In this document: positions 21,501 through 34,800 of the stretch, in pieces
How positions within the stretch are numbered: position 1 is the first letter of the stretch
How the letters are laid out: every line of letters starts with the position of its first letter
Assembly (NCBI GenBank): GCA_002633005.1
Contig: NMRA01000178.1
Span: forward strand, 696,410 to 760,409
Source: Phoronis australis
Taxonomy: Eukaryota; Phoronida; Phoronidae
Length of the DNA stretch: 64,000 nucleotides
Direction of reading: 5' to 3'
The notes under the pieces: model-generated
Told to the model about the DNA's origin: nothing
Database searches by the model: none
The model's input: the letters and a program-made list of their open reading frames with translations, nothing else
Made by a program: the position numbers and the translations under genes

Positions 21501-24500
21501 TTCTATGAGTTCCCCAAACATCCGGGACAGCATTGAAGTGACCAAGGAACACCAGCACGGAAAGCCGGTTTGTTATTTTGTCGTATAATTGTTTCCTTAT
21601 TCAATTAGTTGTAGATTGTTTAGAGCATTTCTGTGAAACATGGCGGGGTTTATTTATTGTGAAAAGTAGTCTATCGTACCTATGAATCAAACCACACATA
21701 AGTCATCTTCATTGTGGAGAACATTTAGCACACATATCCAAAATGAACGATGATCGGGCTAAATAGTTGAAAATGAAGCTGGTCAAAAGTTGGGTCAAAT
21801 TGAATGCTTGTATGACCTAATTTGGTAAAATGTTTCCCTTTCTTGTTGAAGTTCATGTAACAACTAGATCTGATATACTTATTACTTCAGTGATGACATT
21901 TGGACTGTGTTCTTAATGCCAACACGAACAGTGTATCTCCTCTGCATGCTCACTGGCTCTTATCATAAGTCACATGCATGGTTAATTGTTGGCCTTGTTG
22001 CAAGGTGCAATTCTAAAAAGGCTTGTTTAATCCAACACCAGGCTAGCAACATTCATGATCACATTATCATCATATTCCAGAAATTTATTTTGCTCATAGA
22101 TCGTGAGAGTGGACATTTCAGCTTTAAGAAGGTCATATTATTAATTGGAAATTTGACTTTTTTGTGTAGGAAGTAACCCTCCGTGTCTGACATATAAATA
22201 CAAATGGTCGGGAATGTAAGTGCTAGCAAAGTACTTGGTTTAAATATAATCCCACTATTCTTCTAATTCACCACACAAAGGGTTTGTCATTTACGCTCTT
22301 AATGCTCTTCAGGTGCGTCACAAGAAGTCGGTCAGGTTTGCTGACAATCATCACGAGAGGTTCATAGAGTCTGACCTTACCTTGGGACAGATGGAGACTA
22401 AGAAACCTCCCATTGTCTCCATTCCAGCTGCTGTTCCTCGACCAACACCCCCACGGATGACAACTCAACAGACCCCTGTCGTAAATAAAAAACCACCTCG
22501 ACCAGTTTCAGCAAAGGTTTTTGTTACTTATTTTTGAGACAATCTTTGTTATTCACTTGTTAATGACGTGGCTAGACATATGGAAGTTGCTTTTAATAGA
22601 CAATGGAATTTTCATTCACTTAATTTCTTAAATAGTTTTAGGTTTCATATCAAACTCTATGTGCATGGCTTAGGCTTTAAGTAATGTCTAAATGCAAGTC
22701 AAATTCCTACACTGTTTATTTCTTCTCACAGGTTATTTTAGCAAAGCGATCTCTGGTCAAATTGATCAAGATCATTGCATATGTGCGGAGTCAGGTCATC
22801 CTCTGTTGTATTACAGGTAGCTACGGACACTAGAGAGGCGACATCCAGACCTGCCAGGTCGGCTAGTGCTGGCACTGTCAGGCCAGGACCAATGTTAAAA
22901 CCCAAAGCTGGGTCACCAAAGACCACACAGAGGACTGTGTATGCAGGAGAGGAGGAGGAGGCGGAGCATACAGAGGTCAAAGTTCAGCAAAATGGCAGTC
23001 AGCCTATGTACAATGATAGAGGCCTGAGGTTAGATAAGACACCAACTGACGATGAAATTAATTGGCTGTGGGAGAAAGTGAGGACGTGTCTCAATCGGTC
23101 AACATCGAGCACGTCAGGGGATGGTGACTCTCAGCCAATCCGAACTCACCCTGCGCAGGCGCATTCCAATCAAATATCTGCCAACTTCACAGATAATAGT
23201 CATCTCAATATGAATGGAACATTTCCTCGGCGACGGTTGCCTAGTGATAATGCCCACAGTAATGGTTCCTACGTCCAGAGGCGACAGGCTGCGGGTCAGG
23301 GTAATGCTGGCCAGTTACGCCCTACTCAAGGCTCTCACAGACCACAACACAGTCACCATGAGCCTATGATGTCACACAACCATGATGGTAGGTGTATTGT
23401 GTCAATACATGGCTCACTTTTCTGTTCAGTCAACTCAACATTATTTAGATGATTAAGATGAGCTCAGGCGATGACCTCAGGTGGTGACCTCAGGTGGTGA
23501 CCTAAGGTGGTGATAACCTCAGGCAGTGACCTGTGGTAATGACCTCAGAAGGTGTCCTCAGGAGATGTCACTGTTGACACTCATTACTGTGTCATTCTGC
23601 TGTAGGACTGAGATTGATGTGTTACGTATGCTGATTATGTAAACCCAAGTCCCATGGTATGGAACAATTTACAGTAAAGCGGCTAGCCATAAATATTGCC
23701 CAACTCAGTATTTTGTGTAAGTCAGTTCCCAGCAGTTCAGGAGTATTCGAGTTAGTGGTAAATAATTTTTAACAGTCTCAACCTTTCATAATGCATGCAG
23801 TTGAAATTCATGATTAGACTGATATTTTCTAATCTCATTACTTGTATGTTTCTACCTTGTTGTGTTACTTGCAGTCAGTGAAAGTATGGCCGCCTTCTTG
23901 ACTGCAGAGGCAATGGCACAGAAATCTGCCTCAGAGGCTGAGATCCAGCAGGCCATGGATGCTGCTCAAAACAGACAACAAGCTCAGTTAGCAGGACGAC
24001 CTTCATACCATGGTATGGTGGTAGGGGACACTAGCCTGTGATAAGCTCTTGTTTGCTTACTGGGCATTCTTATTTCTTCAGGCATTCTTTGGTTGTGTCT
24101 ACAATGCCGTGTTTTGTTTGAACCACACTCCTCAGTCTGCGCATGTCATGGCACAAGCTGAAAAAATGTCGCCACAAGTGGTTGAGGCTCTTCTAAGCAC
24201 GGTTTTCTGCAAAAACCTGACTCGTTTTTGAAAGAAAATTTGATTGGCTAAACAGCCTAATGTGCCGTGAGAACTGTCTCTGCCATCATAGTTTGTATTT
24301 TAATGTATTGCATGAGATGCTACAAATCTACTTTTTATCAGGTCTCTGAATGATTCTTGCTGTTTGGAATATGAATAGCACAAACTGCAAAGTACATATC
24401 AATAACCTATAATGATCATCACATATGGTCTTAGCTGTTGCTTAAATTGGCTTGCATATCATGAGTATGTACAAACGTGGTAACGCACAGTAACCATCAT

Positions 24501-27500
24501 GAACGTCATATAACTACATTATTACTTAGCTTCATTCCATACTGAGTTGTTGTCCTTTGTTGCAGTGCCATCAGCCTTGTCTATTGAAGAGCAGAGACTC
24601 ATGCAGTCTTTAGATAGACTCAACGAAAGGTTACGAGGTATGTTAAACTTCAAAATCTTACTTTGGGATTGCTTGACATTCAGATTGCTTCACTTGTCGA
24701 CTGCATGCCATATTTTGAATGTTTTGGCACTACATATTACATATATAAGGATTCTGCATTTGTGCTTTAAGATTTTTTTCTTCAACGTTATGTAGAATGT
24801 GTGCAGTTCACTAGACAATTATGCATTGCTTATTGTGTTTGAATACTTTTTACACGGCACAGTCATGTACTTAATAACCCACTTGCCTCAATTTCAAGTG
24901 GACAGCAAGTTCAGCATATAATAATGTGTTTTTATTATTTCAGTTACAGATATTACTTCTGGTAATCAGCCCTTGGGAACTCCATATGTAAGTTAATATC
25001 GAAAGCCAGGTAGAGTTCAGTAATGCCAGGTTCTACTTTGGCACCTCGCTAAAAAGCAAGACTTAGTGAGATTACGACAGATATTGCCATGTAGTTCAAA
25101 TGACAATACATAATTTTGGCTAGATTTTTCTAGCCTCGAGACAGCTGCTGAACTCTACCCCAGTCTCTCCCTTTGAGATGCTCATAACTGCTTGTTTACA
25201 ACCTTTTTGTTTAACATATGTTGTACTGCTGGAAACACTGCACAAGTCATGTGAGTGCATGTTGAGTCCTGGGATTTTCCTTGTTTTCCTTTACCTTGAC
25301 CTTTTCTAATTGTCCGTTGTCATCTCTGGTTTGGGTGTTATGCTTGTCTGTGCATCTGACTTCTCAACAACTGGGCTGTGGTTTTTGAATTGGAATTGTT
25401 ATTGAACTACGGAATACACTAACAATGTTCACTCCATGCGTTTCACTCATTGTCATTTACTCCATGGTCAACCCATTGCTTGATGTCACCAAAATAACGA
25501 TTAGTAAGGATTTTACGAACAAGACAAAGTGCTTTTATAATTATTTAAAGTTTAACATTCTTCTCAATTCATTTCCATATGAACATTTTGCCATAAATCA
25601 TGCCCCAGTTGTTTCAATACTCTTATCCCGTGTCCTCACTTTATCACATTGTCTGTCTGTTTGTCTGTTTACGTCATTGTTTTGGCCACGCAAGTCCATC
25701 ATGGCAAAGGTCTGTTTAGTGGAGCCAAGTCGGCCTATCACAGTAACCGTAATAAATAATTTTATCCCCTGCTGGTAATTCTGTAGCTTGCTTTCCTAGT
25801 GATATGTTGGCCATGACAATTGTCTAAATAATTCTTAAAAATATATTTTGAATGGAAAATTTGTATCAACTGGGATACATATTTTGCCCAAAAAGTGTAG
25901 CAAAATTAATTTTTTTCTGCGTTTTAAGGATTGTGTACCTTGCTACAAAGAATGAACTTTGTTCTAGGTTTTGTTTTCTGTTCAGTGTATTGCACAGACT
26001 ATTCCAACAAAAGAGCATTCCTATTGCTGTTTATTGATGTCTGGGAATTTGATGAAATAATTGCTCCACCCGTCCACCATTTTGTGTGCTAAGTAGGTGA
26101 ATACCGGTAGTTGTACCCGTTTTGTAGAAGGGATCTTGGAAAGCCATAAAATCAGAGGTGCTTCATTGCTAGACATCAAATAAATCTGGTCGAGAGCTCC
26201 ATGGCAGCATTGCAAATGAATGCAATTTTTGTGAGAAAGGCAAAAATTACCTGTTTTATCAGATTTTTAAATTAATAATGTTATGGAAGAATGATGCTGG
26301 AAAGAGTTGCAACCAGTCTGTTGAAGAGACCATCGTGTCAGTCCTTTGATGTTGACTTGAAAACTAATTGTCCAAGATCTGATTTGTCACTTTTAACCCC
26401 CACCAAGTAATAATTGCACTGGGGAAAGTGTCTTGCTTTCAAATTCATTGATTCAAACGTTTGCTTTAAATATTAATAACCAAGCACCTATTAATGAACT
26501 GACTTAAATGTATTTTCACCATCTGCCATCCTCGCTGCTCTCCGTGTCACGTGCCTTGTTTCTATTGGCTCCTTTCACATGCGGCTTTACTTCTATTCGC
26601 AACAGGAGGGTGACGCTCAGTCCTTCCCCGAGGAAGACATCCGGTCGAAAGTAAGGCTTAGTGTCGTGTGCATTTAGTGCTTTTGAAATTAACGTCCCAA
26701 TCTGTGACAGTAACGGAGGTCAAATTAGAAAATTTTTGATGCTATCATTAGATGATAACAAATGTCACAGGAATAGCCTTATCATTATCCGTTCATTTCA
26801 TGGTACACATTCACCCACAGCCTGATTGTCCCAATTTTTTGTGCAGTTATATGCCAATTCTTAATTCATGTCAATACTTTTATTTTTTAAAACCTCATAT
26901 CTTTTTGAATGCTCACTTCAGCTCACAAGACAAACGATTCACTTGACTTGAACTCACAAGCATACATTGTCCACAGGATGAGTTTATTTATCCCTGTATG
27001 TGAACTACCTGTTTTGACAAACACACTCCCTTAATTTTCAAAAACCTCCCGTGAATCATTTTAATTTAAGATTTCAAATTTGTGTTTTGAACTTCAGTGT
27101 TGGCAATGGTTTATGTAATTAATGTGATTTATTCAGAACCCTGTTCCCAATGTAGATTTATTGTAAACTATATTAATTCACATTTCCTTTGGAATGTTCA
27201 ATGTTTCTCCTGTGCACATGTTCATTTCAAACTAAGCTCTGATTCTGTTTAACAGACTAAATTTGTTCTATATAGAAAACTGTAATTTAGACTTGAAATA
27301 CAAAATCTAAACCAGACAGCCATGAAACTTTTGTTTCTGCAGTCTTATTTAGTCATTTGGTAACTAAAGGAAAATGGAAAGTATGCAATCATTAAGCAGT
27401 TTGCTTGGTATCTTCCTTTAATAAATAAGCCTCTTTTCGTGTGACATTTGAATGACATGCCAATTATTATATTTGTTAAATAGGTTAATATACTGAAATG

Positions 27501-27850
27501 TATTGTTTAGTAAAAAACAAATATCTGTAGAATGATGTGTCATGCCCCCTACATTTTTATGCCTGTACCTTGATGTTGCTGTCCAAACAAAAGTGAAATA
27601 ATTTCGGATAATGATCACTCTGTAATATTCTAGAATATATTTTGAAGGTTACCAGTTCTGTTTCATCTCTTTCTGTAGGTTACCTGTTTGCATCATCTCA
27701 TTTCAGAATAAAGGTCGAGTGAACATCCTTCACCAAAGAACATTGTCAGCAGAGAGTCCCAACAACAGAAGACAAAGAGCTCAGCCCGGCACCCCTGGAC
27801 ACCAGAGACTTGGCTCCGGCTCTATAATGAGGCCCATAAGATATCAATGA
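18403..27850 (+). CDS. CEP126: CEP126 (KIAA1377) centrosomal / basal-body protein, 5' exon missing
   Basis: Ten exons join in phase: 18403-18519, 19435-19586, 20207-21567, 22313-22516, 22817-23387, 23875-24012, 24566-24637, 24944-24987, 26606-26650 and 27707-27850 (TGA). They give about 948 residues without the first exon; human CEP126 is about 1,100. Recognition rests on conserved islands in the right order: a basic coiled coil ending ATERFQRSHV (human EKFQRAHI), IPRRAVNLEPTPALEDAL (human VSRKPVPPLEEAL), GILKRP...IRDSIEVTKE (human SILKKE...IRDSIELTKE), KKSVRFAD, and near the C-terminus LSIEEQRLMQSLDRLNERL (human LSAEEQKILESLNDLSERL). CEP126 is known as a pericentriolar and ciliary base protein involved in microtubule organisation and ciliogenesis. 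Between the islands it is low-complexity and polar. The gene is convergent with CEP162. Confidence 0.88.
18715..18900 (+). repeat. degenerate tandem repeat, unit about 50 bp
   Basis: Four diverged units with ATTCAGGTAATCACAAAGGTCC and CCTGTAGAAATG blocks lie in a CEP126 intron. No coding meaning. Confidence 0.6.
20207..21567 (+). CDS. CEP126: CEP126 large central exon
   Basis: 1,361 bases, entering after one base of a split codon and leaving at phase 0 before a GTTTGT donor (21568). It carries the conserved PxLEDAL island at the start, a short glutamine-rich helix (EKQLQQSQQQLVVQHQRALDD), a long serine/asparagine-rich disordered stretch, then GILK at 21445-21456 and IRDSIEVTKE near the end. 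The long single-exon centre is also seen in vertebrate CEP126. Confidence 0.85.
23462..23560 (+). repeat. short tandem repeat, unit about 14 bp (GGTGGTGACCTCAG type)
   Basis: Six to seven imperfect units of a TGACCTCAGGTGG motif lie in the CEP126 intron after the exon ending at 23387. Confidence 0.65.
25012..25160 (+). mobile_element. MITE-like repeat (family copy 3, best preserved)
   Basis: Starts GTAGAGTTCAG and ends CTGAACTCTAC, giving near-perfect terminal inverted repeats. Flanking CCAG on both sides may be a target duplication. The core matches 2954-3078 and 9067-9200. It lies in a CEP126 intron. Confidence 0.65.
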
Positions 27851-29150
27851 GATGATCAGTTGTGTATTTGTTAAAGCTGAAGTCAGACTGACTTCTGCTG
27901 TGTCTTCATTATGCTGCAGAAATCATGGATGGTGTTGGAACACTGTAAACATACTTTTTTTTTAAATTGAAGTATCATATTTTGGTTTGCTTGACAACTG
28001 TAACTGTGTTCTATAGTGTCATGCAATGCACTCTAACCTTCAGATTTTGCATTACTCAGATGGTCGAGTTCAACTTTTGGGGAGGTTCACCATATATTGA
28101 GGCTTTGCAAAAGTTTGTTCCCATTTACTGTATGCGCAGGAATAGTCTTTTAAACTGCGTTAATTTTAGCAAAAAAAGAAAGAAATACACAAAAGGTCCA
28201 ATCTTAATGAAATCTACCGCATGAGGTCACAGTTTCCAAGAAAAACCTGTGGTTTTGTCATACAGTCAAATTGTGTAATAATGGACCATCCCATTTCTTT
28301 TCTAAATCATATCTGGTACTCACAGAATGCAGTTCAAGCGAGGGAGTGTTATAATTAATGTTTGTTGAAACGCTGCATTTTGTTGTCAGGGAAGATAGTT
28401 CATATCTCAAACAGTAAAACTTCATCCTAGAGATAATTCTTTCTTCACATTGTCATTTTAAATCATAAACTAGTTTGGCTGCAGGTGTATCCGAGTCCAG
28501 TGTCTACGTACCATTGAGTCTGTGGCCTAGTTTAACAAAATGCGGAAAACATGATATAGGTAATTGAGTACATTTCCTTGGGCATGGAGATCAATCTGAC
28601 AGGCGGCCATTTCCATTGTACTTTAATGAGTGAGGCTCCAGTGCAGTCTTTTCACATTCAGTTTTTGGGCTTGTTGCACTGTTTGTGTGAAGAGTTTAAT
28701 TATTATATACTTTTTCATTTCACAACCCATTTGCATACATTGTACATTTACATTGATGTACATATATTAAATTCTATGGCGTTGACCCTGTGTCCAATAT
28801 TATGTTTTTACCCAATTTTCCAATCACACGCAGCCTGTCAGTGACGTGACATTATAGTGTGGTTATTATATTTCTGGTCTTTGATCATGGTCTGTTAGGT
28901 AGTTGACAGGTGTTATTGTTCAGCGTGTGCCTGACGTCTGTTAAATAGATAAATAACGCTGACTGAAGGGCATAAGATGGAAAGTTTGATGTCGAGATGT
29001 CTCACAGTAGCCCATTGAGAATTACCTAGTTCGTACATTATGTTGTGCTACTCTGGTATTGTTATTCTAGTCTCATTGAGATTACAATCAGCATTCCATA
29101 CTTGTTTAATTTCATTTGAATTTTAATAAAATGCACTGTGTTGTATGCAA
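27851..29150 (+). other. probable CEP126 3' UTR with polyadenylation signal at 29125
   Basis: AT-rich sequence without stable frames follows the CEP126 stop. The first good AATAAA in a suitable context is at 29125-29130, followed by a GT-rich stretch (TGTGTTGTATG), which gives a 3' UTR of about 1.3 kb. RNA data would be needed to fix the end. Confidence 0.45.
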
Positions 29151-29808
29151 TGCCAAAATTCTTAATTCACATTTCTAATGTCGGTTTTAAAAATCCGTCT
29201 CCACTCAACTGTTGGAGAGTGAAAACCAGGTTATCAGTCACATCATCATCATCATGACAGCCTACAGATATTGTATGCTTGGGTGATATTTCAACATAGC
29301 CAAGTATAGTGCCATCTCTGGTACCTCTAATTTTGACAGGTATGTTTACTTTCTGTGTTTTCCACCTTTTTAGTACATTTATTGCCCAAAAAATAAACAT
29401 GGAAAGGGTAGTCTGAGGTTGGAGGCCCCAGATCTAGACGTAACAAGAAAGTAAAACAATAAGTATTCAACATAATTATATCAAATTACTGTAAATTTAC
29501 CAGTAAAAGGGAACGGGGGAAGGACTTTCGTGCATCTTTCATAGACATGTTCAAGCCCATGCTTTTATGAAGCCTAATACAATTCAAATATCAATGTACA
29601 TATATACTCATAAAATAAACCCATATTCAAATCTTTATCTAATGCATTACACCCTGTAACAACAATTTAATTTCCAGGCGTTTTATTCCGGCAAGTGTTT
29701 GCTCCGATTCCCAAAAAGCTCTTACACAAGTGCAATAGTAGAGCATATGGTGCTTTTAAGCAAGTAAGCAATTCCACAACAAACTTTGGCCCTCGTGGAA
29801 TTCCATAA

Positions 29809-30771
29809 TTGATTTACCACAATAACCTGCAGGTTACCAGAACAACACAGCTTCCGCACTCTAAAATATTTCCTTCACGTACACTTACGAACACAGCTGT
29901 TGGCCTGCCCTGCTTGGTTCATGGACATGGGACTCTTGAGCAATATTTAAGAGTCGTGATCGCGCAAGTTGCTGCTTGGCTGCCAGTACAAGAACTTGGT
30001 GAGGAACCGAATGTCATCATTGCTTTCAACAGGGAAGCTCGGGAATGGCCTCCTGGAGTAGCCCAAGCATTGTGCTGTCAGCAATGGCGTGATCTTGGCG
30101 GTATTAATGCCATCATTGTAGCAACTGATGGATCCTTCGATGGTGAAACTAATCGTGCGGGATGGGGCTATCAAATACGCTGTGCTAACAACGTCATTGC
30201 GGAAGGTAGTGGCTGCCACCATATATCCACAAGCAGTACGTGGATGGAGTTTGAGGCTATACAACGAGCCCTAACCAAGCTGTCACTCCTAGACCTGGAG
30301 AATCACACCATTATCTTTGCCACCGATTCCATGGCAGTGTTGATGAAAGTTCAATCTGGAAACCTCCCAGCCAACTGGGGTGTCTTCCGATCACGCCACC
30401 CTCATCATGTGGTGATCTGGTCTTTCGTACCTGGCCACGCCGGTGTCTTGATTGATGAGCGTGCAGATTACCTCGCTGGCTCATGCACCACCAACCAACC
30501 CCTCTACTTATATTCGGCTGACGTTAAGCTGCTGGCTCGCAAACGCAACCACGAGCAGACTGCATCCCAGCTGGCTGAGTTCAATGATGGCAGCCGCCTG
30601 CTCGAAGCCAGTATTATTTATGGCCATGCTGCGAAGAGTCACAAGAAGGGCCGTGCCCGAGTGCTGTCTAATCAAATGCTTACAGGCAACGTCAGCCCTG
30701 GAGTTCTGCGCCTTCTGCTGTCGTGGGGATGGTCTGGGGAGGGGATTAATGCACCAGCATATCCCCAATGA
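29809..30771 (+). pseudogene. RNase H domain fragment of a non-LTR retrotransposon
   Basis: An open frame of about 320 codons encodes a type I RNase H fold: ATDGSFD (first Asp, 30127), an MEFEAI segment (Glu), ATDSMAV (Asp, 30325), and GHAG...ADYLA (last His/Asp). All four acidic positions appear present. This arrangement is typical of the C-terminal RNase H of I/Tad/ingi-like retrotransposons. No reverse transcriptase lies upstream, so the copy is 5'-truncated. After about 30660 the zinc-knuckle region seems to continue in another frame (FCAFCCRGDG), suggesting a frameshift. It lies between the convergent ends of CEP126 and CEP162. Confidence 0.75.
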
Positions 30772-31845
30772 TCCTGTCCGTGACAGGTATTACAGGTATT
30801 AAGAGTCGTGATGAGTTTTGGGATGCCTAAGCTGTGTTTTGCGAGTCCAGCACTATATTTGGTGTTTGGTTAGGAGGCGGATGTTAAACTTAGTGCACTG
30901 AACATGCACATTCAGAAGTGAAATGCAGGCACAACTTGAACGTGTACACGGTTTAGTGTATGGTGTTGAAATCTTTATTTTTGAAATAATGATGACGTTC
31001 AGAGAAACTTAATTTATCTTTCGTTACAAAAATAATTATTGTTAAAACAATTCAACAATTAAATATATAATTCAACAATTAAATTTACAATGCCAGAAAA
31101 CAATTCATTCCACAATGTATCACAACTGAGAAAATGTAGTTCTATAGCAATTGGAAAAATGTGATTTAAAGTCACTATGTGGCACTAGTGAGGCAGCAGT
31201 CCTCGCCGTAACAATGCAAATATTCAGATAATCGCGTGGAACCTTCAGCCTACAGACATACCCCATGCTTATGAACTGCTTGCTTTCTGTCGTCTATCCA
31301 AATGAAGTGAGGAGCCTTTATTCATTAGTGCCACCTGGGGAATATAAAGTGTTTTATACAAACAAATTATTCAACTACCCCATCTAGTGTCCAGGAAGGG
31401 AACCAGCCTCTTTCAACACCTGCTGATGCCCATGTTGCTTTTGGTGTGCCAATGTGGCAGTGACCCCTGCAGGCAGTGACACGTGTAAGCAGTGACCCCT
31501 ATAGGAATGTTTAATCAGTCAACTTCACATCGAGCTATGTAATAGCGTTTTCTCAAAACCCAGAAATCAAGTTGAGGCAACTGCATATCTGTAAGCACCT
31601 CATTTTGAATGCGATGCACCAGAAAACGTCGGATACAACAGCCTTAGCTCAGACCAGGAGTCTAAGTTTGGGTATAACAGACCTCACATTTCCTGTGGCT
31701 TTGAATAAGTGTCGATCCTTGACACTCGAACACACTGCTTTGAACTATACAAAGCAATACTAGCAGTCAATCTCTTCTTGGTATTTCTGGCTCGGTAAAA
31801 AATTTTGACAGACAGGTGGTACATAATACAGACTAAATCGAGTCA

Positions 31846-34800
31846 TCAGGATACCCTGTAGTCGGGAAGCACCACTCCCTGTCTCTGTAGCTCCCTTAAT
31901 GTAGACAGTATAGAATCCAGCTCTAGTCGAAACCTGTTCACTTCTTCATTCTTCCTCTGCACTAGCTCTTTCCATTTTTGTACTTCTACATCAGGGTGCT
32001 GATACACAGAAGGGGCGCCACTTCTCCTAATCGTCTCTTTCAGCTGCCGTTCCCTCTGGGCATGCCGTTCTTCCATGATCTTTATTTTCTCAAGTAAACT
32101 TTCAAAATGTCGCATTTCCTAGAACAGATATAACGATGAATTGTTAAGACACATAATTGGCACACTGTGAATCAAACTTAGAGTGTATCACTATCAAAGG
32201 TAATACAAATCGAGATGTTTGGAGGCACTTTTTGTTTCATTTAACACAACACAATGTTGTTTATTTTACATAAAAACCATGTTTGCGCCTGTAACAACGA
32301 CATTAACAAATCTCAGTAAAAAATACTACATAAAAAATGGTGTCTGTATGGCTTGTATAATTATGGGAATGACTAGGCTGAAGTGTCAACAAATTAAACC
32401 AAATTTAACTTGGTCTGCAAAGTGAAGTGCTATAGGCATTCCAGCATTGCAATGCTACCTGGAGACCTCCTCCAAGGTCACACAATGAGATACTGTCCAC
32501 AGCAAACACAAGCCAAATGTTGTTAGACTTACTGGTGTGTGACTTGTCTTGGCTTCCTTTAATTCCTCGTTCAGATTCTTGACCTGAGTCTCTAGTGCTG
32601 CCTCTCTGATACGTAGTACTGACAACTGTTCAACATCGCTCTCCCAGTGAACCTGCTGATCTCTCAGGTGTCTTATCACAGCCTGCAGAAACCAGGGGAG
32701 ATAAGTGAATGACAAATTGAAAACCAGGGGAGACAATTGCGTCGCAGCAGACGTACAGGAGTAAGATTCAGCTTACTTTAAGGATCTGCAGGCCATTCGA
32801 CCAAATAACCACAAAACTATGAAGCATAGTTCAATCTCTATTGATTGGGTTAGTTAGAAAAAAGGATACATCCAAAGGATAAAACAGCATCAATAACATG
32901 TCAAGTTTTATTTTATAAATTTCAAAAACACTGTCACAGCCTCGGCTGAAATTGAAGCAGGCAGGCACTTTTTTCTTCAAGTACTGAGTCGCAGCTTTCA
33001 AAATGAGTTGGGTTACAAACCAGAACCAGATTTTCACTGTCTTAACAGTCAGAAAATACTTGTCTTAAACTTTTCAGACGAAGAGTACATCTACGTTATT
33101 TGTACACACCTCCTGTGTATCTACTTTATTCATCAGATCAGCCATTTTGGATGACGAGTTGTGCAGAGCATGCTCAGTCAACAGTCGCTCCACTTCCTGT
33201 CTGTGTGCCCTGCGGAGTGACGCTAGCTCCTCCTCGTGGCCCTCTCGTGCCGTCCGCGCAGATGCCTCATGTTCAGCTAATGTTCTGTTGACATCAATAC
33301 GCTGCTGGGTAACTTGAAGTTCCAGTTGATCAATCTAAACCAAAATTGAAGTAAAAGGGTACTACAGCAATCTCTTCATATATTCTGATCATTTACGTTT
33401 TAATTACTAAATTTTGCTATGCTTACCAGGTGTGTGTTTTGTAGAGGCAAGAATCTCACGAAAATACAACATGTACTACAAGCGAATCACGTGACCACAA
33501 TACATTCTTCGCTAGATTCTTCCATCTACGAAACTTTACTGAGGTCTCCATATCTATTTAATACTTTGTATCGTCATCTCAATTCCAATATGCTACTAAT
33601 TTGTACAAAATTTGTACAACTTTCGATTCGTGAATCCCCAAACAACATACACAGTGCATGTTTACAGAAATGATGATGCCTAAAGTTTTGTGCACAGTTA
33701 ATAAAAGACCGTAAGAAGTTTTCTTCAACAGTTGAGCATTCACAAAATTTTGTGGCCATGTGAAGGAAACTCCAATCATTCTGAAGCACACACATCTACA
33801 GAGCCTTATTGTAAGTCTGAATGAGAAGCAGGGTATAACTGCTGTAGCCTCTGTTCATGGCGCTACTAGTATCATTAACATTGTTTGATTAGACCACACC
33901 CTGCTGTGTCTTCACGGACTTGCTCTTTGCGGTACCCAGACAACCTCTACCTCCAGCATAACTCTCCTTGACACATACCTTCACTTTAAGATGTTCATTC
34001 TCTTTCAGCACATCATCAATGTGCAGGCCAGTGAAGACGTCAGGTGTGTAAGGTTTTTGATTGGCAGGTGTCTCTATGTCAGCAGGCACTGGGGCTGGTC
34101 GGTCAACTCTCTGGTTCAAGCTACCCCTGGGAGGCTTTTTGGTCACAAGTTTGTTTGACAAAGTTGCTGTAAAGATTTACCAATTTCATTGTCCTTTTTC
34201 AGTGCCAAACATTCTGAGGCAAAACATTTAATTTTTGTGTAAACAGTCAATGTTTGTACACAACTCTAATGATTGCCTATTAACCATCAGAAGGTTTTGC
34301 TCAAAGTCTCAGAAAAGTCCCGCATTCTCAGCCGACAGATTGTTAAAGAGATTGCTGAAATCATGCACGTCAAGCGGAGTTGGTGATGAATAAAGCTGAA
34401 TGCAACAAAATTCAAAAGAAAGAAGAAATTTGGACCATCAAAGCGGACAAAACAATAAACAAAAACATTGAGAAGAAAGGACATTGTTGAGATACACAGG
34501 CAAATTACAAAGCCTACACATGAATACATTGCTGCCACCTTGTGGTATTAGTCATGATGATCTTAATGAAACATACCTTCAGGAGACTGCTGTCCAATTA
34601 CAGAGAAACTAGTAGATAGATCTTGAATGTCCAACTGGTAGAGGACTATGCTCAAAGTAAGTGACTAGACAGATCTTGAATTGTTCTAGAATCAACATAC
34701 CCACTTTAGTCTCCAGTTTCTGTATGGTCTTCATCAATACTTGTTTCTCACCCTGAAGTCGCTCAATGCTCGTATGCAGGGAGAGTACTTCTTGTGTTTT

